A stretch of DNA of 64,000 nucleotides from Rhizobium sp. (GCA_028290545.1 JAQGJP010000029.1:1-64000), one strand, 5' to 3'; counted from the first letter of the stretch, positions 43,868 through 53,611 are shown. Notes: generated from the letters alone by a model not told the origin. Made by a program: numbers and translations.

Positions 43868-45279
43868 TACCGCCTCGTGCGGCCGTCATATTGCTTCACA
43901 TCCTCGCCACCGAAAAGCAGTCGCTGGGGATCTTTGTCAAGTCGCGTGATCGCTGTATCCAGGCTCTTCATCGTCCGGCGCGTGTCATCGACCAGTCCCT
44001 CGATATTCTTAAGGCCGGAACCCGAGAAACGGGTGAGATTGTCGGCGATCGGACCGATCTTGGCATTCAATGTGTCCGCCACCTGCTTGAACGATTTCAG
44101 CGTTGCCCGCGCATCGGCAAACAGCGATGCGGAATCACCCGTGCCGAGGAAACTATCGACCTTCGCAAGCACGCCATCGACGCGGCCGGATGCCTTGTTC
44201 AGCTTTGCTGACATTTCAGAAATATTGGTAATCGTCTTGTCGATATCGCCGCGCCGCTTGTCGATATCCTGAGATACGCCCTTGAACGTGCCGACCGCCG
44301 TGCGGGCATCGGCCACGGCCGCCCGGATATCGTCCAGGGCGCCCTGAACCTTCTGTGGATCGACAGCGGCAACGAGCTTGTCGATCTTGTCGAGCGACTG
44401 GGTGGCCTTCTCGCCGAAAGTCTTGTAGGTCGCCAGCGTCTCGTTGATGTTCTTGACTGCGGTACCCGCATCCTTCACGGCGAGCTTGACGTCGTCGACG
44501 ACCGCGCCAACCTTGCCCGAGGCGGAGGCCAGGTCGGCACTGACCTTCTGGGTGTTGACGAGGATCGCATCGATCTTCTTGGGATCGACCGCCTTGATGA
44601 GGCCTTCGGCGGCGGCAAGCGTCGAGTCAAGCCGGCCGGAGAGCGTCTTGATCGTCCCGGACAGCGAACTGACGCTTTCCAGGAATTTGTCGATGCCATC
44701 GGCATTGTCCTTCAGCGCCTTGGTGAAGACCTCGACATTGGCGATCGTGTTGGTCAGCGGCTTGCGGTTGTCGCTGATGAACTCCTGCAGGATCACCAGC
44801 GTCTTGTCCGTCTTGTTGAGGATTTCGCCTGCCGTTGCAACGATGTTGGTGACACCGGACTGCATCGCGCGGATTGTCGCCACTTTGCCGGCCTTCGACG
44901 CGGTGATGAGGATAGGTTCGTCCTTGGGGTTGCCACCGGAGAGTTCGATATAGGCGGCCCCCGTGAATCCCTGCACCTCAAGCACGGCCTTGGTCGTCGG
45001 ATAGACGGGTGAATCCGAGCGAATCTCGGTGACCGCAAGGGAGAAAGCCGGATCGTTACGATCGAAATCCAGCGCCCTGACGGAGCCGATCGGGATGCCA
45101 TTGAAACGGACCGGCGAGCCAACGCTCAGGCCATTGGCCGATCCGGGAATGCGCACGATTAGCCGCTCCATCTTTCCTTCGCGGCCATAGACCGACATCC
45201 AATAGACGAATCCAAAAGCAAGCAACATCACAACAACGGTGAAGAAGCCGACAATCGCGTAATTTGCTTTTGTTTCCAT
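43867..45279 (-). CDS. MlaD-family (MCE) lipid-transport protein
   Basis: A 470-residue periplasmic protein with an N-terminal membrane anchor (YAIVGFFTVVVMLLAFGFVYW), one MCE domain (PGSANGLSVGSPVRFNGIPIG, GFTGAAYIELSGG), and a long helical region to residue 460 in which D-K-I-D-type segments recur. The MCE domain forms a hexameric ring that holds lipid, and the helices may form a tunnel or needle as in PqiB/YebT-like systems. It starts at the ATG at 45279. It follows the ATPase gene in the operon and probably moves phospholipid between membranes. Confidence 0.92.
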   Translation of the reverse strand: METKANYAIVGFFTVVVMLLAFGFVYWMSVYGREGKMERLIVRIPGSANGLSVGSPVRFNGIPIGSVRALDFDRNDPAFSLAVTEIRSDSPVYPTTKAVLEVQGFTGAAYIELSGGNPKDEPILITASKAGKVATIRAMQSGVTNIVATAGEILNKTDKTLVILQEFISDNRKPLTNTIANVEVFTKALKDNADGIDKFLESVSSLSGTIKTLSGRLDSTLAAAEGLIKAVDPKKIDAILVNTQKVSADLASASGKVGAVVDDVKLAVKDAGTAVKNINETLATYKTFGEKATQSLDKIDKLVAAVDPQKVQGALDDIRAAVADARTAVGTFKGVSQDIDKRRGDIDKTITNISEMSAKLNKASGRVDGVLAKVDSFLGTGDSASLFADARATLKSFKQVADTLNAKIGPIADNLTRFSGSGLKNIEGLVDDTRRTMKSLDTAITRLDKDPQRLLFGGEDVKQYDGRTRR

Positions 45280-45321
45280 CAATAAACCGTCTCAAGTTCC
45301 ATTTCGTTCCCGGCTCTCGCT

Positions 45322-46134
45322 TTATACACGACTACTCGTCACCAGCCCGGGAATAGAGCGTGCGCGCTTGCCCCGGAAATAGGACTGTACCCATTCATCA
45401 GGGCAATCAAGCATGTCCTTGATCGTTCCTTCGACCAATACACGCTTTTTCCCGAGAACGGCAATCCGGTCACAAACCGAAAACAGGCTGTCGAGGTCAT
45501 GGGTAACCATATAAACTGTCAATCCCAGCGTATCGCGCAATTTGGTGATCAAATCATCGAATTCGGCGGCGCCGATCGGGTCGAGACCGGAGGTCGGCTC
45601 ATCGAGGAAGACCAGCGCCGGATCGAGCGCCAGGGCGCGGGCGAGCGCGGCCCGCTTGGTCATGCCGCCGGAAAGCTCGGACGGGTATTTGTCGGCCGCT
45701 TCCGGCGCCAGGCCCACCAGTTCGATCTTCAGCCGCGCCAGTTCATCCATCAGCGATTTCGGCAGGTCGAGATATTCCCGCATCGGAAACTGGATGTTCT
45801 CTTTCACGGTCAGCGCCGAAAACAAGGCGCCGTGCTGGAAAAGTACGCCCATCTTCATATCGAGTTGATAGCGCTCGTTGTCGGGCAGGTTGCCGTAGTC
45901 CGCGCCAAGGATGCGGATCTCGCCTGCCCGCTTGGAAATCAGCCGCAATATCGTCCGCATCAGGACTGATTTGCCGGCTCCGGAGGCACCGACGAAACCG
46001 AGGATTTCGCCGCGATAGATATCGAGATCGAGGTTCTCCAGCACGATATGATCGCCGAAGCCGACGGTAATGCCACGCGCCGAAAGGATCGTCTCGCGTT
46101 CATGTTCATTTGTTGGTGGAGGTTGGTCGGACAT
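45322..46134 (-). CDS. ABC transporter ATPase (MlaF-like)
   Basis: The energy-providing subunit of the MCE lipid transporter. The 270 residues have Walker A GASGAGKSVLM, the Q-loop near LFQHGALFSALTVKENIQFP, signature LSGGMTKRAALARAL and Walker B LVFLDEPTSGLDPIG. The segment GALFSALTVKENI is typical of MlaF. It lies 8 bp after the permease gene. Confidence 0.95.
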   Translation of the reverse strand: MSDQPPPTNEHERETILSARGITVGFGDHIVLENLDLDIYRGEILGFVGASGAGKSVLMRTILRLISKRAGEIRILGADYGNLPDNERYQLDMKMGVLFQHGALFSALTVKENIQFPMREYLDLPKSLMDELARLKIELVGLAPEAADKYPSELSGGMTKRAALARALALDPALVFLDEPTSGLDPIGAAEFDDLITKLRDTLGLTVYMVTHDLDSLFSVCDRIAVLGKKRVLVEGTIKDMLDCPDEWVQSYFRGKRARSIPGLVTSSRV

Positions 46135-46142
46135 CGGCGGCC

Positions 46143-47288
46143 TCAGAAATCGATTGCCGCGTAGAACATGGCAAACAGCCCGTCCACGAGAATGACGACG
46201 AAGATCGCCTTGACGACCGCAGCCGTCACGTGCCGGCCGAGGGATTCGGCACTGCCGCCGACCTTCATGCCTTCGACGGAGGCGACGACGCCGATGATGA
46301 CGGCCATGAACGGCGCCTTGAGCATGCCGGACACCAACGTAGACATGTCGATGGCCTGCTGCAGGCGCGACAGAAACACCGCAAACGTAACACCTGAATA
46401 GAGGTTTGCGACAACCGCAGCGCCAGCCAGGGCCGCGAAATTGGCAATGACGGTCAGCAACGGAAGGGCGATCGTCAACGCCAGCAGCCGCGGAAACACC
46501 AGAACGCCGACCGGATTCAGGCCCATGACATGCAGTGCGTCGATCTCTTCCCGCATCTTCATCGAGCCGATTTCGGCGGTGATGGCGCTGCCCGAGCGAC
46601 CGGCGATCATGATCGCGGTCAGCAGCACGCCGATCTCGCGCAATTGCAGAATGCTGACGAGGTCGACGACGAAGATTTCCGCGCCGAAATAACGAAGCTG
46701 GAACGCGCCTTGCTGGGCGATGATCGCGCCGATAAGAAAGGACATCAGCGCGATGATCGGCACGGCATTGACCGCCATCTGTTCCAGCTGGGTGAAAACG
46801 GCCGCCGGCGACAGGCCGCTGCCGCGCCCGAGCTTCAACTGCGCGCCGCGCACCGCCGAGCCGATAATGCTCATTGCCTGGAGCGTATCCTGCCCAAGGC
46901 CGGCCATCGCTTCACCCAATGGGGCAAAAAGCCGCTCGAAGAGGTTACGTTTTCTCGTCGAGTCAAACTCCGGTTCAGGCAGCGTATCCGGAAGCGCCGC
47001 GATGAGCTCGGTCATGCCGGCGCGAGCATCGTTGACGCTGACGGCAGAGGATTTCTTTTCGAGAGCGCTCAACAGCCTTCGGATCAACCAGGCGCCGCCA
47101 GTGTCGAGGCTGGTGATCCCCGATAGATCGAGCGTCGCCGCACCGGAAAAATCCGCGTGTTCAAGGTCCCGAAGCGCTTTCTCGACGCCGGCAATGGTGC
47201 TGTTCAGCCACGCGCCGTCCAGGCGGACCAGCAGCCCACCTTGGGGGTAGTCGATAGTCAGGCCGGCTTTATCGGCCGCATCCGCCAT
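46143..47288 (-). CDS. MlaE-family permease with N-terminal STAS-like domain
   Basis: The membrane subunit of the lipid transporter (381 residues from the ATG at 47288). Residues 1-100 form a STAS/MlaB-like domain (VRLDGAWLNSTIAGVEKAL, LDLSGITSLDTGGAWLI) that in E. coli is the separate protein MlaB; here it is fused to the permease. The permease has five or six helices and the family loop AGRSGSAITAEIGSMKMREEIDALHVMG. An ATG at 47327 is an alternative start. First gene of the operon permease-ATPase-MCE-lipoprotein. Confidence 0.92.
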   Translation of the reverse strand: MADAADKAGLTIDYPQGGLLVRLDGAWLNSTIAGVEKALRDLEHADFSGAATLDLSGITSLDTGGAWLIRRLLSALEKKSSAVSVNDARAGMTELIAALPDTLPEPEFDSTRKRNLFERLFAPLGEAMAGLGQDTLQAMSIIGSAVRGAQLKLGRGSGLSPAAVFTQLEQMAVNAVPIIALMSFLIGAIIAQQGAFQLRYFGAEIFVVDLVSILQLREIGVLLTAIMIAGRSGSAITAEIGSMKMREEIDALHVMGLNPVGVLVFPRLLALTIALPLLTVIANFAALAGAAVVANLYSGVTFAVFLSRLQQAIDMSTLVSGMLKAPFMAVIIGVVASVEGMKVGGSAESLGRHVTAAVVKAIFVVILVDGLFAMFYAAIDF

Positions 47289-47442
47289 CTGGCTGTCCTC
47301 GTCCTCGGGTTCGCGAGCGCCGATCATCGGTTTTTTTGTGATAAAACAAGACGATTCGGTTGGTGCTGCACACGTTGACAATAGATTGACAGCCTATTCA
47401 AGACGGTTCGCATCAACCACCGGGAAACAAAGGGAATTGAAC

Positions 47443-48426
47443 TTGCCGCGTCACCTCGAAACCACAATCGCCCGATTTCCGATCGCCGGGGAGTTCAGGA
47501 TTTCCCGCGGCTCGAAGACTTCGGCCGATGTCATCATCTGCACGATCCACGACGGAGAATTCCAGGGGCGTGGCGAATGCGTGCCTTACAAGCGTTATGG
47601 CGAGACTCTGGACAGCGTTGAAGCGGAGATCACAGGCCTCTCCGAAACCATAGCCTCAGGCATGAACCGCGAGGAGCTGCAGGACAGGCTGCATGCGGGC
47701 GCGGCGCGAAATGCGATCGATTGCGCCCTGTGGGATCTGGAGGCAAAGATCAGCGGCATTTCCGTCGCCGAACGGCTTGGTTTGAAATTGCCGAAATCGC
47801 TGACGACGGCCTACACCATATCGCTTGACCAACCCGACAAGATGGCTGCGCAGGCGGCCAGCTATGCCCATCGCGCGCTGCTGAAGATCAAGATGGGAAC
47901 CGAGGATGATGAATCGCGCATTCGCGCGGTGCGGGCAGCGGCGCCGAACGCCGCCCTGGTTCTCGATGCCAACGAAGGCTGGACGGAAGCCAATATCGCC
48001 CACCATCTCGGCGTTTCGGCGGAATGCGGCGTCGCTCTGGTCGAACAACCGCTGCCGGCAGGCAAGGACAATATTCTCGCGCATATCGACCATCCACTGC
48101 TGATCTGCGCCGACGAGAGCGCGCATATCACCGCCGATCTGAGCGTTCTCGTCGGAAAATACGATGCGATCAACATCAAGCTCGACAAGGCCGGGGGGCT
48201 GACGGAAGCGCTGAGGATGAAAACCGAAGCTGAACGGCTGGGCTTCCGGATCATGGCCGGCTGCATGGTCGGTTCCTCGCTCGCCATGGCGCCGGCTGTG
48301 CTGCTTGCGCAGGATGCAGCCTTCGTCGATCTCGACGGGCCGCTGCTGCTCGCCGAGGATTGCACGCCGTCGCTGCGGTACGAGGCTTCGCTGGTCTATC
48401 CGCCCGAGCGCGCACTCTGGGGCTGA
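47443..48426 (+). CDS. Enolase-superfamily epimerase (DgcA / dipeptide epimerase type)
   Basis: A muconate-lactonizing-type member of 327 residues. Catalytic residues fit the family: lysine pair in LLKIKMGTED, metal ligands in VLDANEGW, LVEQPL and CADESAH, and the second lysine in INIKLDKAGG. It resembles L-Ala-D/L-Glu epimerases and the N-acetyl-D-glutamate racemase DgcA; these two roles cannot be told apart by eye. The start is taken as the TTG at 47443, preceded by AAAGGGAATTGAAC. No dgcN partner is adjacent. The end overlaps the convergent MFS gene by 31 bp. Confidence 0.88.
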   Translation: MPRHLETTIARFPIAGEFRISRGSKTSADVIICTIHDGEFQGRGECVPYKRYGETLDSVEAEITGLSETIASGMNREELQDRLHAGAARNAIDCALWDLEAKISGISVAERLGLKLPKSLTTAYTISLDQPDKMAAQAASYAHRALLKIKMGTEDDESRIRAVRAAAPNAALVLDANEGWTEANIAHHLGVSAECGVALVEQPLPAGKDNILAHIDHPLLICADESAHITADLSVLVGKYDAINIKLDKAGGLTEALRMKTEAERLGFRIMAGCMVGSSLAMAPAVLLAQDAAFVDLDGPLLLAEDCTPSLRYEASLVYPPERALWG

Positions 48427-49601
48427 AGCGTCATTGCCACGACCACGGAAATCACACCGACAACCGCCACCAGCGCCATCGAGTAAAAGCCCTCGACACC
48501 GTAGATCTGGAAAATATAGCCCGACGCCCAGGCCGTGACCACGTTGAACAGCGCGATGAACGTCTGGTAGAACCCTTGGGCCGAGGCGCCCTTCCCGTCC
48601 GCCACGCGGCCCATCATGAAGCGCTGTATGCCGACGTGGATGATCGCGAAGGTGAAGGCATGCGTGCATTGCAGCGCGAGATGCGGCCAGAACCCTTCCA
48701 GCAGCGGAAAGATGCACCAGCGCGCCACCGCAATCACCGAGCCCGTCAGGATCAGGCCCCAGATGCTGAAGCGCGACAGCAGACGTCCCGACACGAAAAA
48801 CAGGGTTATTTCGGCAACGACGCCGGCGGTCCAGAGAAGGCTGATCTGGAAACCGGAAATGCCATTCGACGCCCAGTAATTCGTCGCGAACGCAAACAGC
48901 ATGCCGTGACTGCCCTGAACGAGCGCCGCGCCGACGATCACCAGCAGGAAATCCAGATGCCAGAATGGGCTTTTGGACAAGGTGGAGCCATGCATCGCCT
49001 CCGCGACCACAGGCTTGCTCTGGCCGAGTCTCGGCGCGGCGATCGCCATGACGATTGTCATCACGAAGAAAATAGCCATCGACGGCAGCACCATCGCGCC
49101 ACCGAACAGATCCAGCAACCAGCCGCCGATCAACGTGGCGAATACGAAGGCAACCGAACCCCAGAGCCGCAGGAAGCCATAATCGAAACCCCAGCGGCGA
49201 ACGCCCGTCACCAGGATTGCCTCGGCGATCGGCACATAGGGCGCATAGAACAGGCTCTGGAGCGCGTACATCAGCGCAACGGGCCAGAAGCTGTGGGTGA
49301 AGAACATCATCACGGTGGTGACGAGCGAAACGATCCCCGACCACAACATCACGATCGATCGGTCACTGACCCGATCTGCGACCATGGCGCCCAGCGGCAC
49401 CCCGATCATGCGCACCAGAAACGGGATCGAGACGATAAAACCGATTTCGACATCGGTTATCTTCATGTCTTCGAGGAATACCGGAAAATAGAGAAGCCCT
49501 ATGCCGTTGACAAGCATCGGTGCGCAGAAGAGCAAAGCGGCCCGCCAGGCAAATAATCGTGGCACATCAGAGGCAGGCGCGGGGCTTGACAGTACGAGCA
49601 T
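48396..49601 (-). CDS. MFS transporter (3-phenylpropionate/nucleoside-carrier type)
   Basis: An inner-membrane carrier of 401 residues with about 12 helices. It has the family features LLYFPVFLEDMKITDVEIGF, GAMVADRVSDRSIVML and RRWGFDYGFLRLWGSVAFV, as in HcaT-like members of the MFS_1_like family. The substrate is unknown; nucleosides, aromatic acids or others are possible. It converges with the epimerase gene, and the overlap of coding ends makes joint control by antisense transcripts possible. Confidence 0.88.
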   Translation of the reverse strand: MLVLSSPAPASDVPRLFAWRAALLFCAPMLVNGIGLLYFPVFLEDMKITDVEIGFIVSIPFLVRMIGVPLGAMVADRVSDRSIVMLWSGIVSLVTTVMMFFTHSFWPVALMYALQSLFYAPYVPIAEAILVTGVRRWGFDYGFLRLWGSVAFVFATLIGGWLLDLFGGAMVLPSMAIFFVMTIVMAIAAPRLGQSKPVVAEAMHGSTLSKSPFWHLDFLLVIVGAALVQGSHGMLFAFATNYWASNGISGFQISLLWTAGVVAEITLFFVSGRLLSRFSIWGLILTGSVIAVARWCIFPLLEGFWPHLALQCTHAFTFAIIHVGIQRFMMGRVADGKGASAQGFYQTFIALFNVVTAWASGYIFQIYGVEGFYSMALVAVVGVISVVVAMTLQPQSARSGG

Positions 49602-50151
49602 GCTTCAATCCAGAATTGCCGTGACTTCGGCGATCCAGGAGAATCATCCGGTGCAGTTTAACTTTTCGGCATGAAGGGTCGCTACCACCAGCGGATTCCA
49701 AGGCCAAGGCGAATTCCCGCAATATTTGAAATTATTCGGCTTAATGACAATCCTGCAACATCGCAGTGTCACGTCGGCCTGACCGAATAGCCGCGTGGAC
49801 ATCCTTGAGGGCGCCGGCCACGTGGTGGACTTTCGACACCCGAGATGCTCGTCGGCATCGAAAATCGCCGAGATCGCCCAGGTTGCATTTCTTGCCTCAT
49901 ATTCGGAAATCGTGATTATATCGATTAGATCACGATTTCTCGCATTTTTCCACGAACTTTGCCGAGACTTGTATGGAATCGGATGCTGGATTCGCATTTC
50001 CGTGTTGAATTTTGCCAGAATCTGGCCTTCTGTTGGTAAATCAGGAAGTCGCACGGAAATCGCAACAGCTCCTAGCCGCATAACCTCTTCACAACCGACG
50101 GGTAGCCGCATCCCCGGTTTCAGATCCAGTCAAGCGGCGCGAGGAAACGGA
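49602..50151. other. 550-bp control region before glutamate dehydrogenase
   Basis: No gene is convincing here; a 155-codon minus-strand frame has no recognisable features. A perfect 11-bp inverted repeat lies at 49906-49939. The region around 49905-50040 is AT-rich and contains the likely promoter. Confidence 0.5.
49906..49939. promoter_or_regulatory. Perfect inverted repeat, candidate operator
   Basis: GAAATCGTGAT, 12 bases, ATCACGATTTC. The spacing of about two helical turns between arm centres suits a dimeric or tetrameric regulator such as a Lrp/AsnC- or GntR-type protein. It is 212 bp before the glutamate dehydrogenase ATG and 300 bp from the MFS gene. The regulator is not encoded next to it. 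Confidence 0.55.
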
Positions 50152-51414
50152 ATGTCCAGCATCTACACCGGCCCGGTATTCGAGATGGCCCGCAACCAGT
50201 TTACACATGTCGCCGATTACCTCGAGATTCCCGAAGGCAAGCGCGACCGGCTGCTCTATCCAAAACGGGCGATCGCAATTTCCTGCCCGATCAATCTCGA
50301 CAATGGCGAAACGGCGGTGTTCCAGGGCTATCGCGTCCAGCATCACCTGACGCTTGGACCGACCAAGGGTGGCACCCGGTTTGCGCCGAGCGTTGATATC
50401 GGCGAGGTTTCGGCGCTGGCGATCTGGATGAGCTGGAAATGCGCCCTGGCCGGCCTGCCCTATGGCGGCGCCAAGGGCGGCATTACCGTCGATCCCCATT
50501 CTCTGTCGATCCGAGAACTCGAAAACCTTTCCCGTCGCTACATGCAGGAAATGATTCCCTTCGTCGGGCCGCATGTCGATGTCATGGCGCCGGACATGGG
50601 CACAAATGAACAGGTCATGGCCTGGTTCATGGATACCTATTCGATGTATCAGGGGCGCACGGTCAGCGAAATCGTCACCGGCAAGCCTGTCTCTTCGGGC
50701 GGCACCGAAGGACGGCGCGAGGCCACCGGTCTGGGCGTCGCCCACCTGATCGCGCGGGCGATGCAACGTCTGCAGATGAACCCTGCCGGCGCAACGGCTA
50801 TCATCCAGGGCTTCGGCAATGTCGGCTCCTATGCGGCACTCGAACTGGCTCAGCAGGGCATCAGGATCATCGGCGTTTCGGATCATACGGCCTGCTATTT
50901 CGACCCGAACGGCTTTGATGTGAACACTCTGCTCGCCTATGCCGGCAAACATGGTTCGCTCAAAGGGTACTCGACCGAGGCTCTGTTCGATCCTGACCAG
51001 TTGCTCGTACAGGCGTGCGATATCCTCGTGCCGGCGGCGATCGAACGGGTGATCGATGCGGATGTCGCCGCAAAACTCAAATGCCGGATTCTCGCCGAAG
51101 CCGCCAATGGCCCGACGACGCCGGAAGCCGACGCGGTTCTCGATCAACGCCGCCGGGAGATCTTCATCATTCCCGATATCCTTTGCAATTCCGGCGGCGT
51201 TATCGTCAGCTATTTCGAGTGGGTGCAGGACCTGCAGCAGCTTTTCTGGCGGCGCACGGAAGTGCTCAACCGGCTCAGGGACTTGCTGGACAACGCGTTC
51301 GAGCGGGTGATGGTGCGGGTGGAAAAGGATGCGATCTCACACCGCGTCGCGGCAATGGCAATAGGCGTCGACAAAGTGGCTCAGGCGAAGGCCACGAGAG
51401 GCCTGTTTCCTTGA
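50152..51414 (+). CDS. gdhA: Glutamate/amino-acid dehydrogenase
   Basis: Converts glutamate and 2-oxoglutarate with NAD(P). The 420 residues have the substrate loop GPTKGGTRFAP, the catalytic lysine region LPYGGAKGGITVDP, DVMAPDMGTNEQVMAWFMD, and the Rossmann motif AIIQGFGNVGSYAALE. The length and the GGTRFAP motif fit the NAD-type, 420-residue group common to soil bacteria. GAGGAAACGGA precedes the ATG at 50152. It stands alone, with its own terminator-like hairpin. Leucine or phenylalanine dehydrogenase is less likely. Confidence 0.93.
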   Translation: MSSIYTGPVFEMARNQFTHVADYLEIPEGKRDRLLYPKRAIAISCPINLDNGETAVFQGYRVQHHLTLGPTKGGTRFAPSVDIGEVSALAIWMSWKCALAGLPYGGAKGGITVDPHSLSIRELENLSRRYMQEMIPFVGPHVDVMAPDMGTNEQVMAWFMDTYSMYQGRTVSEIVTGKPVSSGGTEGRREATGLGVAHLIARAMQRLQMNPAGATAIIQGFGNVGSYAALELAQQGIRIIGVSDHTACYFDPNGFDVNTLLAYAGKHGSLKGYSTEALFDPDQLLVQACDILVPAAIERVIDADVAAKLKCRILAEAANGPTTPEADAVLDQRRREIFIIPDILCNSGGVIVSYFEWVQDLQQLFWRRTEVLNRLRDLLDNAFERVMVRVEKDAISHRVAAMAIGVDKVAQAKATRGLFP

Positions 51415-51428
51415 GGCTTTATCGAATC

Positions 51429-51451
51429 CGGGAGTGCTGCGCGCGCTCCCG
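51429..51451 (+). terminator. Hairpin after glutamate dehydrogenase
   Basis: CGGGAG / CTCCCG stem with a GC-rich loop, followed by TTTG, 15 bp after the stop. Moderate T-run, so moderate confidence. Confidence 0.55.
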
Positions 51452-51481
51452 TTTGTCTCCGGTCCATGGAAAAGGGGCAGG

Positions 51482-52333
51482 TCACGCCGCCTGAACTTCC
51501 TTCATCGGCGCGGCGAGCAGGCGGATCGGCACCAAAGGTCCATCGGTCGGTTTGATTTGGCTGACATTCTGCCAGCGCACAAGCTCCATCCGGCCATCGA
51601 AGTGCTCCACGATCGCCGTGCAGCTTTCGACCCAGTCGCCGGTGTTGATATAGGTGATACCGCCGATATCCTCGATGACCGCATGATGGATGTGGCCGCA
51701 GATCACGCCATCCACTTGGTGGCGTCGGGCTTCCTCGGCGACGACATGTTGAAATTCACCGATGAAATTGACCGCGCGCTTGACCTGCAACTTAGCCCAG
51801 GCGGAGAACGACCAGTAGGACAGGCCAAGCAGCCGGCGAACCCTGGCGATCCAGACGTTCAGCACCATAGCCATATCGTAGGCCCAGTCGCCGAGATGGG
51901 CGATAAATTTGGCATTGCGCACCACCACGTCGAATTCGTCACCATGCAGCACCAGATAACGCTTGCCGTCGGCGGCCTGATGGATGATGCTTTTCTCGAC
52001 TTCGATGCCGCCGAAATGAATGCCGGGATAGTCGCGCATGAAGGCGTCGTGGTTTCCCGGGATGTAGATGATGCGGGCACCCTTGCGGCCCTTGCGGAGC
52101 AGCTTCTGGACGACGTCATTGCAATTCTGCGGCCAGTGCCAAGAGCGCTTCAACCGCCAGCCGTCAACGATATCTCCGACCAGGATGATATTTTCGGCAT
52201 CATGGACACGTAGGAAATCGAGAAGAAAGTCCGCCTTGGCAGCCTTCGAACCCAGATGAATGTCCGACAGAAAAATCGTCCGGTACTTGCGTTCTTCGCT
52301 ATCTTCCTCGGGAATTTCAGCGTGTTCGGACAT
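51482..52333 (-). CDS. LpxH-like metallophosphoesterase
   Basis: A calcineurin-type phosphoesterase of 283 residues. All metal-binding motifs are visible: FLSDIHLGSKAAK, LVGDIVDGWRL, IPGNHDAF, LHGDEFD and CGHIHHA. These proteins are often named UDP-2,3-diacylglucosamine diphosphatase. Alphaproteobacteria usually use LpxI for that step, so the true substrate may differ. I start it at the ATG at 52333, with GAGG 6 bases upstream. It converges with glutamate dehydrogenase. Confidence 0.87.
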   Translation of the reverse strand: MSEHAEIPEEDSEERKYRTIFLSDIHLGSKAAKADFLLDFLRVHDAENIILVGDIVDGWRLKRSWHWPQNCNDVVQKLLRKGRKGARIIYIPGNHDAFMRDYPGIHFGGIEVEKSIIHQAADGKRYLVLHGDEFDVVVRNAKFIAHLGDWAYDMAMVLNVWIARVRRLLGLSYWSFSAWAKLQVKRAVNFIGEFQHVVAEEARRHQVDGVICGHIHHAVIEDIGGITYINTGDWVESCTAIVEHFDGRMELVRWQNVSQIKPTDGPLVPIRLLAAPMKEVQAA

Positions 52334-52495
52334 CGCAGGCCTCATATGGTTTTCATACAATCGAAAACCAGAGTCCTGTTTCAGCATTGTGACAAAGCGG
52401 CGTTAACCCTGGGGATTAAGCGGACCTTCACGCTTTTAAGTCAAAACTAACTTAGGAAACCGCAGTCCGCCACGAAAAGCTCCGCGAAATCGCTC

Positions 52496-53611
52496 ATGCC
52501 CAGATTTGCCAGAACCGCCGCAATGGCGTTGCTCCTCGGCCTTTGTTCCAGTAGTGCTGCAACGGCATCGCTGATCTGCGACCGTCTGGGTTTCGAGCTG
52601 GCCAATCTTTCCCAACAGATCGGGCCGACCGCGGAAGCGCGCAAATATGCCCGCGCCATCGTTGAACAGAAGCAGAGCTTGCGCGCGCTCGGCATGACCA
52701 TGCGCAAGGGTGGCTGTTCAAGCGGCAGCCTCACGATGATCGGCGGTCCGAACGAGACCGAATGCAGCCATCTCGAAAGCAAAAAGGCGCGGATGGTGCG
52801 CAACTTGCAAATCCTCGAGAGCAAACGTGTGTCGGTGCTCTCGGAGGACCGAAGCGGCCTCGAACGCCAGCGGCTGGTCGCGGCGCTGGATGACAACCGC
52901 TGCAACGAAGAGCCCGTTCTTGTCAGTACGCCGGGCGATGGCCTCATGACATCGGATGATGACGGCACGGAACCGTTGGTCCGCGACGATCCGAGCGGTT
53001 TCGAAACCATCCGCGTACCCTCAACGGAACCCAACTATAACGGCAGCCAATTCATCGATCTCGGCGGCGCCGCCATGAACGGCAATTTCCGGACAATGTG
53101 CGTGCGCACCTGCGACGGGGCCTATTTCCCAGTCTCCTCACATGCATCGGCGACGAATTTCCGCCGCGATGCGCAAGTTTGCTCGATGATGTGCCCGGGA
53201 TCGGAAACCGAGCTCTATTATCACTCCATCCAGTCGGAAAGCACCGAGATGCGCTCGACCCTGACCGGCCGGCCCTATGACGAGCTGGAAAACGCCTATC
53301 GCTTCCGCACCAAGAAAGCAGAGAACAAGGCCGAATGCGGCTGCAACTTCGCGCTTTATTACCAGGAGATGAAGAGGCGCCAGTCTTATGTCAATGATCC
53401 CGCCAGCATTCCGCAGAAGCAGAGTTCCATCGTCTGGCTGACGCCCGCACTGCGTTCAAGCCTGCAAAAGCCGGCTGAGATGGCCTCCGCTGAGCTGAAG
53501 CGCCTGGAGAGGGCATACGTGCCCGACAACCAGATCAGGGTCATCGGCCCACAGTTCCTTCCGGACAAGGGTATTGATTTCACCCGGCCGCTTGCCGACC
53601 CGTCCAGATGA
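52496..53611 (+). CDS. DUF2865 exported protein
   Basis: A 371-residue protein with a signal peptide (MPRFARTAAMALLLGLCSSSAATA). A helical region with paired cysteines follows (LICDRLGFELANLSQQI, GMTMRKGGCSSGS, then TECSHLESKKARMV), then a cysteine-rich DUF2865 core: RTMCVRTCDGAYFPVS, AQVCSMMCPGSETELYYH and ENKAECGCNFALYYQEM. The number of cysteines suggests several disulfides in the periplasm. The family is widespread in Hyphomicrobiales and its function is unknown. Confidence 0.88.
   Translation: MPRFARTAAMALLLGLCSSSAATASLICDRLGFELANLSQQIGPTAEARKYARAIVEQKQSLRALGMTMRKGGCSSGSLTMIGGPNETECSHLESKKARMVRNLQILESKRVSVLSEDRSGLERQRLVAALDDNRCNEEPVLVSTPGDGLMTSDDDGTEPLVRDDPSGFETIRVPSTEPNYNGSQFIDLGGAAMNGNFRTMCVRTCDGAYFPVSSHASATNFRRDAQVCSMMCPGSETELYYHSIQSESTEMRSTLTGRPYDELENAYRFRTKKAENKAECGCNFALYYQEMKRRQSYVNDPASIPQKQSSIVWLTPALRSSLQKPAEMASAELKRLERAYVPDNQIRVIGPQFLPDKGIDFTRPLADPSR

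Noticed and set aside
47656-49344. 562-codon minus-strand frame over the epimerase and MFS genes
   Set aside because: It overlaps two well-supported genes in the wrong frame and has no family features.
49644-50111. 155-codon minus-strand frame in the glutamate dehydrogenase control region
   Set aside because: No signal peptide, domain or ribosome site, and it covers the operator-like inverted repeat. Not reported as a gene.
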